DNA of 64,000 nt, taken from an uncultured Roseateles sp. (lineage in GTDB: Bacteria; Pseudomonadota; Gammaproteobacteria; Burkholderiales; Burkholderiaceae). Both the position numbers and the translations under genes were made by a program. This document shows positions 9,950 to 19,018 of the stretch, in pieces. The stretch lies in contig CAMPJJ010000019.1 of the NCBI GenBank assembly GCA_946886855.1, positions 5,060 through 69,059 of the forward strand. The letters are read 5' to 3'. The notes under the pieces were generated by a model. It made no database searches and had not been told where the DNA came from. It was given only the letters and a program-made list of their open reading frames with translations. Each line of letters opens with the position of its first letter. Position 1 is the stretch's first letter.

Positions 9950-11197
9950 ATGTCCATGCCGATGCCCCGATCGACACCGCGCTTGATCCTGCTGCTGGCC
10001 GCAGCGTTCCTGCTTTGCGCGTGCCGGTCCACGCCTTCCACGCCTTCCCCCTCTTCCACCTCCGCGCCCTCCACGGCCAACAGGCAAGACCTGGCCCCCG
10101 ACGCCCGGATCGGGCGCATCGAACGGGGGCTCGTTCCGCTAGACGCCTCGCGCCGGGAAAGCGGGCCGCCACGGTCGATCGCCGAGCGCATGGCGGATCT
10201 CCGCATCCCCGGTCTGAGCGTCGCGCTCTTCGATCAGGGGCACCTCCAGTGGGCGCAGGGCTACGGTGTCCGCGACGCGGTGACGCGCGAGCCCGTCGAT
10301 CCGTCGACCTTGTTCCAAGCCGCCTCGATCTCCAAGCCCGTGAGCTCGGTCACCTTGTTCCGGCTGGTGGATCAGGGGACGCTGACCCTCGACGAGGACG
10401 TGAACGACCGGCTGCGCAGCTGGAAAGTGCCTGAGAACGCCTTCGACCGGATCGAGAAGGTCACGCCGCGCCGCATCGTCACCCACATGGCCGGGCTGAC
10501 CGGCCATGGTTTCGGCGGCTATGCGCAAGGGGACGCGCTCCCGACGGTCCGGCAGATCCTCGACGGCAGCCCACCGGCCAATTCGGCCGCCGTGCGCGTG
10601 GACGCCGTGCCCGGAACGCTCGAACGTTATTCCGGCGGGGGCTTCATGGTGCTGCAGCTGCTGATGGAGGAGGCCTCGGGGCGTCCTTTCACGGCGCTCG
10701 CGCAGGAGGCCGTCCTGCTGCCCGCAGGCATGCGGGATAGCACGTTCTCGCAACCGTTGCCCCCCGCGCTGGCGGGTCGGGCGGCGGCGGGTCACACGTC
10801 GGATGGCGAGCGCCTGAAGGGGCGTTATCACGTCTATCCCGAGCTTGCCGCGGCGGGGCTCTGGACCACGCCGTCCGATCTCGCCCGATTCATGCTGGCG
10901 GTCGACCGCTCGGCCCGGGGCGAGCCGGACGGACTGCTCAGTCCCACCAGCGCGCGCACGATGTTGACCCGGGTTCCCGGCGGGGATGGCCAGGGCTTCG
11001 ATCTCTCGGGCACGGGCGAGGCGCTCCGCTACAGCCATGCTGGCGGCAATGCGGGCTTCAGGTGCTATGCGGCGGCCTTCGCCGGCACGGGCCGCGGCGT
11101 GGTGCTGATGACGAATTCCGACGAGGGCGACCGCCTCGTGCGCGAAGTGACGCGAGCCATTGCCCGCGAGTACGGTTGGCCGACGCTGCGCGATTAA
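9950..11197 (+). CDS. serine hydrolase, beta-lactamase/class C family lipoprotein
   Basis: Exported 415-residue serine hydrolase of the class C beta-lactamase/DD-peptidase/esterase fold. The active-site motif SISK gives Ser126 and Lys129, the second motif YSGGG gives Tyr227, and HAG at 363-365 fits the third (KTG-like) motif. The N-terminus (LLLAAAFLLCACRS) looks like a lipoprotein signal, followed by a Pro/Ser/Thr-rich linker. Whether it acts on beta-lactams, peptidoglycan or esters cannot be told. It follows the binding protein by 31 nt and may be co-transcribed. Confidence 0.85.
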   Translation: MSMPMPRSTPRLILLLAAAFLLCACRSTPSTPSPSSTSAPSTANRQDLAPDARIGRIERGLVPLDASRRESGPPRSIAERMADLRIPGLSVALFDQGHLQWAQGYGVRDAVTREPVDPSTLFQAASISKPVSSVTLFRLVDQGTLTLDEDVNDRLRSWKVPENAFDRIEKVTPRRIVTHMAGLTGHGFGGYAQGDALPTVRQILDGSPPANSAAVRVDAVPGTLERYSGGGFMVLQLLMEEASGRPFTALAQEAVLLPAGMRDSTFSQPLPPALAGRAAAGHTSDGERLKGRYHVYPELAAAGLWTTPSDLARFMLAVDRSARGEPDGLLSPTSARTMLTRVPGGDGQGFDLSGTGEALRYSHAGGNAGFRCYAAAFAGTGRGVVLMTNSDEGDRLVREVTRAIAREYGWPTLRD

Positions 11198-11270
11198 AGC
11201 GCCAGGTCAGCTCATCGAGGGAAGGACAAGGCCCCGTGCGGCCAGCAGGCCTCGAATACCATCGCCGTCC

Positions 11271-12650
11271 ATGACTCCGATTCAGCAATGGCATGCCACC
11301 CGCAGCCTGCGCCTGCTCTGGCAGACGCTGCGCGACATGATGGTCTCGATGGGGCCGCTGCTGCTGCTCGGCGGCGGCCTGCTGGTCGCGGCCTACTGGT
11401 GGCTGGATCCGCAGCCGCCGCGCCAGGTGCGCCTGGCCACCGGCCCGGCCGGCAGCGCCTACGCCGCCTTCGGCGAGGGCTACGCGAAGGTGCTGGCGCG
11501 TGAGCGCATCCAGGTCGCGCTGATCGCCAGCGAAGGCGCGCAGGACGATCTGGCCCATCTGCGCGCGGGCACGGCCGATGTGGGCTTCGTGCGCGGCGGC
11601 ATGGCCGATCCGGTGGCCGATACCGAGGCCGGCATCGTTTCGCTGGGCAGCCTGTTCTACGAGCCGATCTGGATCTTCTATCGCCGCGATCTCGGCATCG
11701 CGCGCCGCCAGCCCGGCGGCGAACTGCAGCGCCTGACCCAGTTGCGCGGCCTGCGCGTCAACGTGGACCAGGACGGCAGCGGTGTCCCCCAGATCGTCGA
11801 GAAGCTGCTGACGCTGAACCAGCTGAAGCCGGCCGATCTGCAGCTGTCCAATCTGTCGCCCGACGATGCCGGCGCGGCGCTGCGCGAGGGCCGGCTGGAC
11901 GCCGCGGTGCTGATCTCGGCGCCGCAGTCCCGGCTGATCCGTGCGCTGCTGCGCGACCCGGCCATGGCGCTGATGGCCTTCGAGCAGAACGAGGCCTATT
12001 CGCGCCACCTGCCCTTCCTCTCCACCGTGACGCTGCCGCGCGGCGTGGTGGACCTGGCGGCGGACCTGCCGCCGCACGACGTGCCGCTGCTGGCCACCAC
12101 CACCGCCCTGCTGGCGCGCGAGCAGACGCACCCGGCGCTGCGCCAGCTGTTCGCGCAGGCGGCGCTGGGACAGCACAGCGAGGCCGGCTGGTTCAACGGC
12201 GCGCGCGACTTCCCCAACACCCGCACCAGCGAGCTGCCGGTCAGCGCCGAGGGCGACCGCGCCATCAACGGCACGCCGCCGGCCTGGGCGCGCTACCTGC
12301 CCTTCTGGGCGGGCAATCTGCTGGAACGCATGTGGCTGGTGGTGGGCGGCCTGCTGGTGCTGATGCTGCCGCTGTCGCGCGTGGTGCCGCCGCTCTACAC
12401 CTTCCGCGTGCGCTCGCGCGTGTTCCGCTGGTATGCGCGGCTGCGCGAGGTGGAAGCCAAGCTGGAAACCGGCACCGGGGGGCGCGAGGCCTTGCTCGAC
12501 GAGCTGGACGAGCTCGACCGCGTCACCCACCGCATCGCGGTGCCGCTGTCCTATGCCGAAGAGCTCTACGCGCTGCGCAACAACATCCATGCGGTGCGCA
12601 AGCGCCTGCTGGCGCAGCGGCCCCCTCAGGCAGACGGAGCGACCGGCTGA
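11271..12650 (+). CDS. TAXI-family TRAP-type solute-binding protein, membrane anchored
   Basis: Protein of 459 residues with an N-terminal anchor (GPLLLLGGGLLVAAYWWL) and the TAXI substrate-binding domain (RLATGPAGSAYAAFGEGYAKV, then the LRAGTADVGFVRGG region). A second TM segment lies near residues 345-370 and a charged, helical cytoplasmic tail follows. Members of this anchored TAXI group often lack TRAP membrane subunits nearby, as here. I chose the ATG at 11271 because the domain pattern starts right after it; an in-frame start at 11160 would add 37 unconvincing residues. Confidence 0.85.
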   Translation: MTPIQQWHATRSLRLLWQTLRDMMVSMGPLLLLGGGLLVAAYWWLDPQPPRQVRLATGPAGSAYAAFGEGYAKVLARERIQVALIASEGAQDDLAHLRAGTADVGFVRGGMADPVADTEAGIVSLGSLFYEPIWIFYRRDLGIARRQPGGELQRLTQLRGLRVNVDQDGSGVPQIVEKLLTLNQLKPADLQLSNLSPDDAGAALREGRLDAAVLISAPQSRLIRALLRDPAMALMAFEQNEAYSRHLPFLSTVTLPRGVVDLAADLPPHDVPLLATTTALLAREQTHPALRQLFAQAALGQHSEAGWFNGARDFPNTRTSELPVSAEGDRAINGTPPAWARYLPFWAGNLLERMWLVVGGLLVLMLPLSRVVPPLYTFRVRSRVFRWYARLREVEAKLETGTGGREALLDELDELDRVTHRIAVPLSYAEELYALRNNIHAVRKRLLAQRPPQADGATG

Positions 12651-12724
12651 TCAGCGAGCCGCCCTGACCCGGCGCCTTGCGTGACCCTGGGCCTGCACGC
12701 CCGAGCCCGGCGGGGTTCGACCGC

Positions 12725-13165
12725 TCAGACCTTGGCGAGAAAGGCCGCGGCATCCCCCGCTTCGCACTGCCAGTCTGCGAAGACCCCGACCAGATTGCAT
12801 TCCACGCAGTGGCAAGCGATGTAGTACCAGCGCACGTCATGGGTGCCCTCGTACACGGAGACGCCGGACATCAGCTCGAACACCTCGTTCTCGCACACGC
12901 ACTCGTGCGTCTCGGGCGCGGCTTCTTCCAGGTGGTCCGCGCTGTCGCCCATCAGGTGGTCCCGCCCGCAGTCGGTGCAGGTGCGGATCGCCACGCCGGC
13001 GTCTTCATCGCTCTGAAGCGCAAAGGTCCGGCACCCGCAATCGCATTTGGACGCGGCAAACCGGACGGCCTCGTGGCGGTTCGCAATGCTGTAGCTGCGC
13101 AGCTCGGCTTGGGTATCGCCGGACGTCGTCCCGTACCAGAACTCGCCCTTCTTCGTCAGTGCCAT
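12725..13165 (-). CDS. hypothetical Cys-rich protein
   Basis: Unrecognised 146-residue protein. Clustered cysteines (CDCGC, CTDCG, ECVCENE and CHCVEC) suggest one or two zinc-ribbon-like metal sites. There is no signal peptide or membrane segment. The start at 13165 (MALTKKGEF) is preferred because GGAG lies about 9 nt upstream; an ATG seven codons earlier has no such site. It is convergent with the TAXI gene and divergent from the amylase gene. Confidence 0.6.
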   Translation of the reverse strand: MALTKKGEFWYGTTSGDTQAELRSYSIANRHEAVRFAASKCDCGCRTFALQSDEDAGVAIRTCTDCGRDHLMGDSADHLEEAAPETHECVCENEVFELMSGVSVYEGTHDVRWYYIACHCVECNLVGVFADWQCEAGDAAAFLAKV

Positions 13166-13277
13166 CGATGCTGCTCCATTCGTCAACGTGAGGCGTCCCG
13201 GCAGGCCTGACGCCAGGCTCGCCCCGATCCTTCGGATTTTGCCTGGAGGCCCGGCGAGTCGTCGTCGACCCCGATCA

Positions 13278-13354
13278 GTAGCGAAACTACGGACTGAAAC
13301 AACTGCTCGACCTCAGTGGAAAGGGCAAACGGCGCGACTTGGTAGTTTTCCTAC
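13278..13354 (+). promoter_or_regulatory. paired GTAG-N5-CTAC inverted repeats upstream of the amylase
   Basis: Two copies of GTAG-N5-CTAC, each followed by GGA, lie at 13278-13290 and 13342-13354. They are 64 bp apart start to start, about six helical turns. They fall in the 321-nt gap before the amylase gene and look like a tandem operator for a dimeric regulator. The regulator is not identifiable from this window. No other structure was seen in the gap. Confidence 0.5.
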
Positions 13355-13486
13355 GGAATTTCTGCGCCGGCCTGTCTACAGTGGACGTACTTTCCGAGCC
13401 CGGAAAGCCGGCCATGGCAGGCAGTCGAATGGCCGAATCCAGCCGCCCCGCGACGAGGGCGGCGGCCAATCAACACCGGAGACCAC

Positions 13487-15361
13487 ATGCCTCAGCTGCC
13501 CTTCTCGAGCCGCCGGCTCGCCCACGCCCTGACCGCCGCCGTCAGCGCCGCGCTCGCCGCCTTCGCCAGCCCCGCGCAGGCGCTCAACCCGAACGCCACG
13601 TCGGTGCAGATGTTCGAATGGGCCTGGCCCGACATCGCCACCGAATGCACGCAGTGGCTGGGCCCCAAAGGCTTTGGCGGCGTGCAGATCTCCCCGCCGG
13701 GCGCGTCCAAGAACGCCAACGGCTGGTGGGGCGTGTACCAGCCGGTCAACTACGCCAACCTGACCAGCCGCATGGGCACGCCCGCCCAGTTGCAGAGCAT
13801 GATCAGCGCCTGCCACGCGGCCGGTGTGCGCGTCTATGCCGACATCGTCGTCAATCAGATGGCCGACGGCAGCGGCACCGCCACGGACGGCTCGACCTGG
13901 AACGCCGCGACGCTGAGCTACCCCTTCTTCAGCGCCAGCGACTTCCACGCCAACTGCACGATCAACGACGCCGACTACAACTCGCCGTCCGGCCGCAGCA
14001 ACGTGCAGAACTGCCGCCTCGGCGGCCTGCCCGACCTCGCGACCGAGAGCAGCTACGTCCAGGGCCAGATCGTCAACTACCTGAAGGCCCTGCTGGCGCT
14101 GGGCATCGACGGCTTCCGCATCGATGCGGCCAAGCACATGCCTGCCAGTGCCTGGACGTCCATCATGAGCGCGGTGAAGGCGACCTATCCCAAGACCCTG
14201 CAGGGGGAGAACATCTGGCTCACGCAGGAGATCATCAACGACGGCGAGGTGGACCGGCCCAGCTACTTCCCCATCGGCACGATCAATGAGTTCCAGTTCC
14301 CGTACGCGATGCGCGACGTGTTCCGGGGCAACAACGGCAACACCCTGTCCAGCATCCCGAGCATCATGGGCACGTGGGGCAACTGGGGCGGCACCTGGGG
14401 CTTCATCCAGCCGCAGAACGCCACGGTCTTCGTCACCAACTGGGACACCGAGCGCAACGGCAGCTCGCTGAACATCAACAACGCCGCCAACAACGACGCC
14501 GCCAACCAGCGCTACACGCTGGCCAACATCTTCATGCTGGCCCAGGGCTACGCCGAGGCGCAGCTGTACTCCGGCTTCAAGTTCAGCAACACCGACGCCG
14601 ACCGCCCCACGACCAGCCCCTACAGCGGCGGCGTGCCGCAGATCAACGTGGTGTGGGACTTTGCCCACCGCTGGACGCCGCTGGCTAACATGGTGGGCTT
14701 CCGCAATGCCAGCATCGGGCAGGCGCAGCAGAACTGGATCGTCGGCGACAACGGCAACCAGGTCGCCTTCAGCCGCGGCAACGTCGGCTTTGTCGCGCTG
14801 AACAACAGCGGCAGCGCCTGGACCCGGAGCTTCGCCACCGGCCTGCCCGCCGGCACGTATTGCAACGTCATCAACGGCACCAAGAACGCCGCCGGCACCG
14901 GCTGCACGGCCGACTCGGTCACCGTGGACGGCAGCGGCAACGCCAGCTTCACCGTGCCGGCCAACAGCAGCGGCAGCACGCCGGCGGTGGCGATCTACGC
15001 GGGCCAGAAGACCACCGGCGGCGGTGGCGGCGGCACCGGCACCTGCGCCGTGACCTTCACCATCGCCAACGCCAACACGGTGGTGGGCCAGAACCTGCGC
15101 GTGGTGGGCAGCGTGACCGGCCTGGGCGCCTGGGCGCCGGGTTCGGGCTTCGCGCTGACCATCCAGGGCTCCGGCGCCAACGTGCCGTGGACGGGGACCG
15201 TCAACCTGCCCGCCGGCACGGCGGTCCAGTACAAGTACGTGAAGTGGAACGGCTCGACCGCCGTCTGGGAAAGCAACCAGACCACGAGCAGCGGCAACCG
15301 CGAGTTCACGAGCTGCGCGAGCGGCTCTCAGGCGCGGTCTGACGGCAGCTTCAAGTTCTGA
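13487..15361 (+). CDS. secreted alpha-amylase, GH13 catalytic domain plus CBM20
   Basis: Extracellular endo-amylase of 624 residues. The signal peptide ends after SPAQA (residue 32). The GH13 domain has the nucleophile in GFRIDAAKH (Asp213), acid/base Glu248 (TQEIIND) and Asp320 in NWDTERNG. A Gly-rich linker near residue 510 leads to a C-terminal CBM20 starch-binding domain (FTIANANTVVGQNLRVVGSV, LGAWAP, YKYVKW, WESNQ). Two positions often His in GH13 are Gln124 (VVNQM) and Trp319 (NWD). Starch hydrolysis is the expected role. The upstream paired inverted repeats suggest regulated expression. Confidence 0.93.
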   Translation: MPQLPFSSRRLAHALTAAVSAALAAFASPAQALNPNATSVQMFEWAWPDIATECTQWLGPKGFGGVQISPPGASKNANGWWGVYQPVNYANLTSRMGTPAQLQSMISACHAAGVRVYADIVVNQMADGSGTATDGSTWNAATLSYPFFSASDFHANCTINDADYNSPSGRSNVQNCRLGGLPDLATESSYVQGQIVNYLKALLALGIDGFRIDAAKHMPASAWTSIMSAVKATYPKTLQGENIWLTQEIINDGEVDRPSYFPIGTINEFQFPYAMRDVFRGNNGNTLSSIPSIMGTWGNWGGTWGFIQPQNATVFVTNWDTERNGSSLNINNAANNDAANQRYTLANIFMLAQGYAEAQLYSGFKFSNTDADRPTTSPYSGGVPQINVVWDFAHRWTPLANMVGFRNASIGQAQQNWIVGDNGNQVAFSRGNVGFVALNNSGSAWTRSFATGLPAGTYCNVINGTKNAAGTGCTADSVTVDGSGNASFTVPANSSGSTPAVAIYAGQKTTGGGGGGTGTCAVTFTIANANTVVGQNLRVVGSVTGLGAWAPGSGFALTIQGSGANVPWTGTVNLPAGTAVQYKYVKWNGSTAVWESNQTTSSGNREFTSCASGSQARSDGSFKF

Positions 15362-15548
15362 GTCGAGGCGCGCTGACTCACGGGCGGAGTCGTCGGAAGT
15401 CGATGGGCGGGATCAGCCGCTGCGTGCATGCACAAGTTGCCCGCGGAAGGGCGAATCGGTTTCCGCCGTTCTGACCCATGCACGGATCCAGAGGTTCAAC
15501 GCGAGGTGCTCGGCATGGCCGACACCTCGCGGTCTCGGGAACTCGCTC

Positions 15549-15932
15549 TCAAGACGCGACCTTCCTCCGATCCTCATCCACCGCGCGCTCCACCACGCCG
15601 AGCATCCCCAGCCCTTCGCGCAGCGACTCCTTCACCGCGTTGGCCACGTGCTTGGCCGGATCGCTCTCCGCGCTGTTGTCGGCGAGCATGGACAGCATCG
15701 ACGCGCCGCTCACCAGCAGTGCGCGCAGATTGGCCAGCGCCGAGCCCGTCGTCAGATCTGCGCGCAGGCAGATCGCATCAGAGCCGAGACGCGGCCCGAA
15801 GATCTGCGGCTCGGTCATGCCCCAGCCGTGCTGCAGCTGGATCAGCGTCTGCTGATCGCAGCCCGCGAGCGGATGGCGTTGGCGCATCGGCTTGTCGGAC
15901 TCGTCGATGCGTGCTTGTTGGAAACTTGCCAT
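15549..15932 (-). CDS. hypothetical protein
   Basis: Unrecognised 127-residue soluble protein. GAGG lies about 10 nt before the ATG at 15932, supporting translation. The central part (TTGSALANLRALLVSGASML) is a predicted helix, followed by charged helices. It has no signal peptide and no recognised motif. It stands at the left edge of a gene-poor accessory stretch and is convergent with the amylase gene. Confidence 0.45.
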   Translation of the reverse strand: MASFQQARIDESDKPMRQRHPLAGCDQQTLIQLQHGWGMTEPQIFGPRLGSDAICLRADLTTGSALANLRALLVSGASMLSMLADNSAESDPAKHVANAVKESLREGLGMLGVVERAVDEDRRKVAS

Positions 15933-17107
15933 GTCGTACTACCTCGATCAAGGTTGGACGCCACCGGCTCCGACGTTGAAGGCGACATGCCTTCGGATCG
16001 ACCGGAGAGGTGGGCGAGATGTCAAAAGCACGGCAATGACGTGATGGCCATCCTCGCGGAGAGGCCCATCTCGCCCATGATCGAGAGATCAGGGACGCGA
16101 GCACCGATCGCAGGATCGGTGCCGGAATTGCACGGCGCTTTTGAAACACCGGGGTCCATGCTCCGTCCGATCGGGACTTCGTTCTCTGATCTATGTCAAA
16201 GACTTCGGGCGGTTCGTTCCTTAGAGGGAGTGCGGGGGATGAGATCGCACCTTGGAGGGTCAGGACTTGTCAGTTCAATCTGGGGCCCGACGTTGCTCGT
16301 CTCAGGTCGGCGTTCCCAAGAATTCTGAAGTTGATAGGCTTGCGGCGCGAGCTGATCCGCTTCGCCGTTTTGCAGCGATCTCGGTCAGCGGGCGCCGTGC
16401 GCCGTGCGACGCGCGACCGGTCCTGAGCGCCTTTCGGTCATCCACGCGTCGGCCGGGTCAAGCTCCGGCCGTCCGCTCTGATTGTTAGACCGTTCGTTTA
16501 ATGTTGCCGCCCGAGTTCAGGATGTTCGAGTGACCGCTGCGAGGTCCCTCATGCAGGCACGAGCACTCCAGTGATCACCTTCGAAACGATGTCGAGGAGG
16601 CGGCCTCGGCGCGACCATCGCGTACGGAGCCATCAAGGCTGCGCCAGCAACCGGATCGCATGCCGGTCTTCCCGAGGGGCAGCGCCACCTGATCGGATGT
16701 TGGCGGGCCGAAGCTGCTGCGCGTGTCGGCTGGTTCTGAGTGCGCGTTCAGCTACTGCCGGATATGGCAGCGCTGCAGCGCTGGCAGGGACTTGAAACAC
16801 CGTGCGCGGGGACCGCATCAGGCTGATCTCAGTCGTTTCCAAGTCAGGTCCTGACCGGCCGCTCGCGCCAAGACTGGCCCCGCGGGTCGGGGCGCTTGGC
16901 CGACGGCTTTGCCATCCAAATCGGTCGCTCGGCAGCGGCGCCCGTCTCGAGCCTTCGTGAGCGGCCGCCTCCGCTCGTCGCGACGAGCTGATGTCGACCC
17001 GCAGCAGACGTTGCCCCCTTGAGATGGTTGGTATGCAGGCTGATTGAAGCCTCCTCGAAATCTTGATCCAGCCGGGAGTAGAGAATCCAAACCCATGGAG
17101 CCTCTAC
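15933..17107. other. 1.2-kb gene-poor stretch
   Basis: No ORF here has convincing coding character on either strand, and base composition is visibly less GC-biased than the flanks. It ends in a truncated IS3-family orfA. The picture fits decayed or inserted DNA at the border of the effector island. I see no intact terminal inverted repeats, tRNA or attachment site. Confidence 0.5.
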
Positions 17108-17371
17108 ATGAAGAAATCCAGATTCACTGACAGCCAGATCGTTGCGATCCTCAAGGAGGTCGAGCTTGGCGGCAAGGTTGGCGAGACGTGCCGCAAGCAC
17201 GGAATCAGCGAGCCGACGTACTACAAATGGAAGAGCCGCTTCGCCGGCATGAACGTGTCGAGCCTGGCGCAACTGCGGGAGCTGCAGGACGAGAACGCGC
17301 AGCTCAAGCGCATGTACGCGGAGCTGGCATTCGGCGAAAACCGGAGCACTGCCCTGTCCCTTCAAATGTGA
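17108..17371 (+). mobile_element. IS3-family transposase orfA fragment
   Basis: The reading frame from MKKSRFTDSQIVAILKEVE through CRKHGISEPTYYKWKSRF and LKRMYAELAF is a classic IS3-family (IS407/IS51-like) OrfA, including its helix-turn-helix. Similarity ends after ENR near 17345, where the usual ALKDVIAKK end is missing and an unrelated tail runs to a stop. No orfB (DDE integrase) follows and no right inverted repeat is recognised. This is a remnant, directly upstream of the Tae4 gene. Confidence 0.85.
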
Positions 17372-17456
17372 CCTCGAGGTTGACCTTCGTCACGCCTGGT
17401 GTCGCACGCGAATTCACAGAATGGCGCCTGTACGTCTGATGGGGAGGGGCACAACG

Positions 17457-17945
17457 ATGCCGACGTTTTCTGAACTCTGGAAGCAGCACCCCAATGTCGC
17501 CGGTGACGCGCCGATCCTCGACAAGACGGTCTATGAGAACCAATGCGCGATCAATCTTTCTGCCGCGATGATGCGTTGCGGGATCGACTTGAAGTCGTTC
17601 GGGGGCGCTCGCTCCTGGGAGAAGGACAAGCCGAAATATCCGATCCGCGCTGAAGAGCTGGCGGCCTGGCTCGACAGGAATGCCGCGGTCCTTCCTGGGA
17701 AGATCCAGAAGTTCGCCGGCAAGGACGTGGCGACCTCGTTTGAGAAGATCAAGGGCAAGCAAGGGGTGATCTTCATCAAGGACTACTACGGTCCCGGGCT
17801 CAGCGGTGATCACATCGATCTGTTCAAGGAATCTCGTATGACGGACACCTCTTCCTGGTTCCGCATCGCCACAGGCTTTGCCATCCAGGGCTTCTGGAGC
17901 GACTACAGAAAGGCCAAGGCCATCTGGTTCTGGCAGATGACATGA
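17457..17945 (+). CDS. tae4: type VI secretion amidase effector Tae4
   Basis: Predicted NlpC/P60-type peptidoglycan amidase of the Tae4 family, 162 residues, delivered to a rival's periplasm by a T6SS. The catalytic Cys30 lies in ENQCAINLS and the catalytic His119 in SGDHIDLF. The RAEELAAWL segment and C-terminal WF..G..GFWSDYRKAKAIWFW are also characteristic. The ATG at 17457 is chosen because GGGGAGGGG lies 7 nt upstream. The stop overlaps the next gene as ATGA, the usual effector-immunity arrangement. No T6SS structural genes are in the window. Confidence 0.88.
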   Translation: MPTFSELWKQHPNVAGDAPILDKTVYENQCAINLSAAMMRCGIDLKSFGGARSWEKDKPKYPIRAEELAAWLDRNAAVLPGKIQKFAGKDVATSFEKIKGKQGVIFIKDYYGPGLSGDHIDLFKESRMTDTSSWFRIATGFAIQGFWSDYRKAKAIWFWQMT

Positions 17946-18160
17946 AGCGTGTACTGTTCACCGTCCTTGGCTCAGTCCTTTTCGCTCTGGTGTCCTATGG
18001 ACTCGTGGAGCTCTTTGCCCTTTGGTACGGCCCCCGCTACATCAAGTCCGATTCCGACATCGGGGATGCTTTCATGGGAGCCTTCGCCTTCATGCTGATC
18101 TGCCTGATCGCGGGCGGCATCGTGGGCTACAGGTGGGCAGGTCGAAGAGGCCGACTCTGA
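17942..18160 (+). CDS. two-TM small membrane protein, candidate Tae4 immunity
   Basis: A 72-residue protein whose ATG overlaps the tae4 stop (ATGA), so it is translationally coupled. It has two hydrophobic helices (roughly residues 4-28 and 44-66) separated by WYGPRYIKSDSDIG, and a basic C-terminus. The classic Tai4 immunity protein is a soluble periplasmic protein with a signal peptide, so this is a different type. Position argues for immunity. It could also be an unrelated accessory membrane protein. Confidence 0.7.
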   Translation: MKRVLFTVLGSVLFALVSYGLVELFALWYGPRYIKSDSDIGDAFMGAFAFMLICLIAGGIVGYRWAGRRGRL

Positions 18161-18292
18161 GCGCTGGCTGCCCTTGTTGCTCGGCGGTCCGCGTCGCGAC
18201 TAGCCAAGAGTCATTTGCGCCCGTCCCGCCAACCCGGCAACATGGGCCGCTCGCCGCCGGGCCGTCCGGCGGCACCTTGCAGGGAGCTTGTC

Positions 18293-19018
18293 ATGGCACG
18301 TGCCGTCGTTCCAGGTCCGATCGGGTTGGACGTCGCCCGGCTGACGTCCGATCCGGGCACGAAGTGGATTGGCGACTCGCCGCGCCCAGGGCCGATCGGC
18401 CTGGACGCGTCCGCGGGCGACAACTGGCTGCTCGTGGGCGCCGACTTCACGCCGCCCGCCAACGCCCCCTACGTGCCCGCGCCGCAGAAGCCTATCGCCA
18501 CGCCCGAGGGCGAGGCCCGCGGGCTGACGACCGGTGAGATCGCGATGGCGCGGCTGCTGTTCAAGGACGCGCTCGACTACACGATCATCAAGGTCCACAA
18601 CGACGAGTACCTGCCCTTCGGACTGCAGCCCGACGACACCGCCATGACGCCCAACGGCGAGATCTACTTCAACCCGAAGCACTTCAAGGAAGACTTCTCC
18701 GTCACCGACGTCTACACCCGCCAGTGGTTCATCCATGAGATGGTGCACGTCTGGCAGTACCAGCTCGGCTATCCGGTGCGGCTGCGCGGCGCGATCCGCA
18801 TCGGCCTCGGTTATGACTACGAATTGAAGTCGGGAACCACCCTCGGCGACTACAACATGGAGTCGCAGGGCGACCTGCTGGCCGACTACTTCGCGCTGAA
18901 GCACATGAATGCGCCCGAGGCGATGCGGCAACAGCAGTTCGCCAATCAGATCACGCTCTTCGAAGAGGTACTGAATGCCTTCCTCCAGAACCCGTCCGAC
19001 AAGTCGAACCTGCCTTGA
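18293..19018 (+). CDS. zincin metalloprotease, putative T6SS effector
   Basis: Zinc metallopeptidase-like protein of 242 residues. WFIHEMVHVWQ gives His148, Glu149 and His152, and Glu190 (NMESQGDLLADYF) is the likely third ligand. Proteins with the HEMxHVWQ motif and the preceding AMTPNGEIYF segment are often found as Rhs/T6SS-linked toxins. The N-terminus holds a duplicated PGPIGLD motif (residues 7-13 and 32-38). The start at 18293 has AGGGAG upstream. The downstream lipoprotein gene overlaps its 3' end by 44 nt, which fits a toxin-immunity pair. Confidence 0.78.
   Translation: MARAVVPGPIGLDVARLTSDPGTKWIGDSPRPGPIGLDASAGDNWLLVGADFTPPANAPYVPAPQKPIATPEGEARGLTTGEIAMARLLFKDALDYTIIKVHNDEYLPFGLQPDDTAMTPNGEIYFNPKHFKEDFSVTDVYTRQWFIHEMVHVWQYQLGYPVRLRGAIRIGLGYDYELKSGTTLGDYNMESQGDLLADYFALKHMNAPEAMRQQQFANQITLFEEVLNAFLQNPSDKSNLP

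Noticed and set aside
11160..11270. N-terminal extension of the TAXI protein from an upstream start
   Set aside because: The 37 added residues are not signal-like and overlap the end of the hydrolase gene; the ATG at 11271 directly precedes the membrane anchor.
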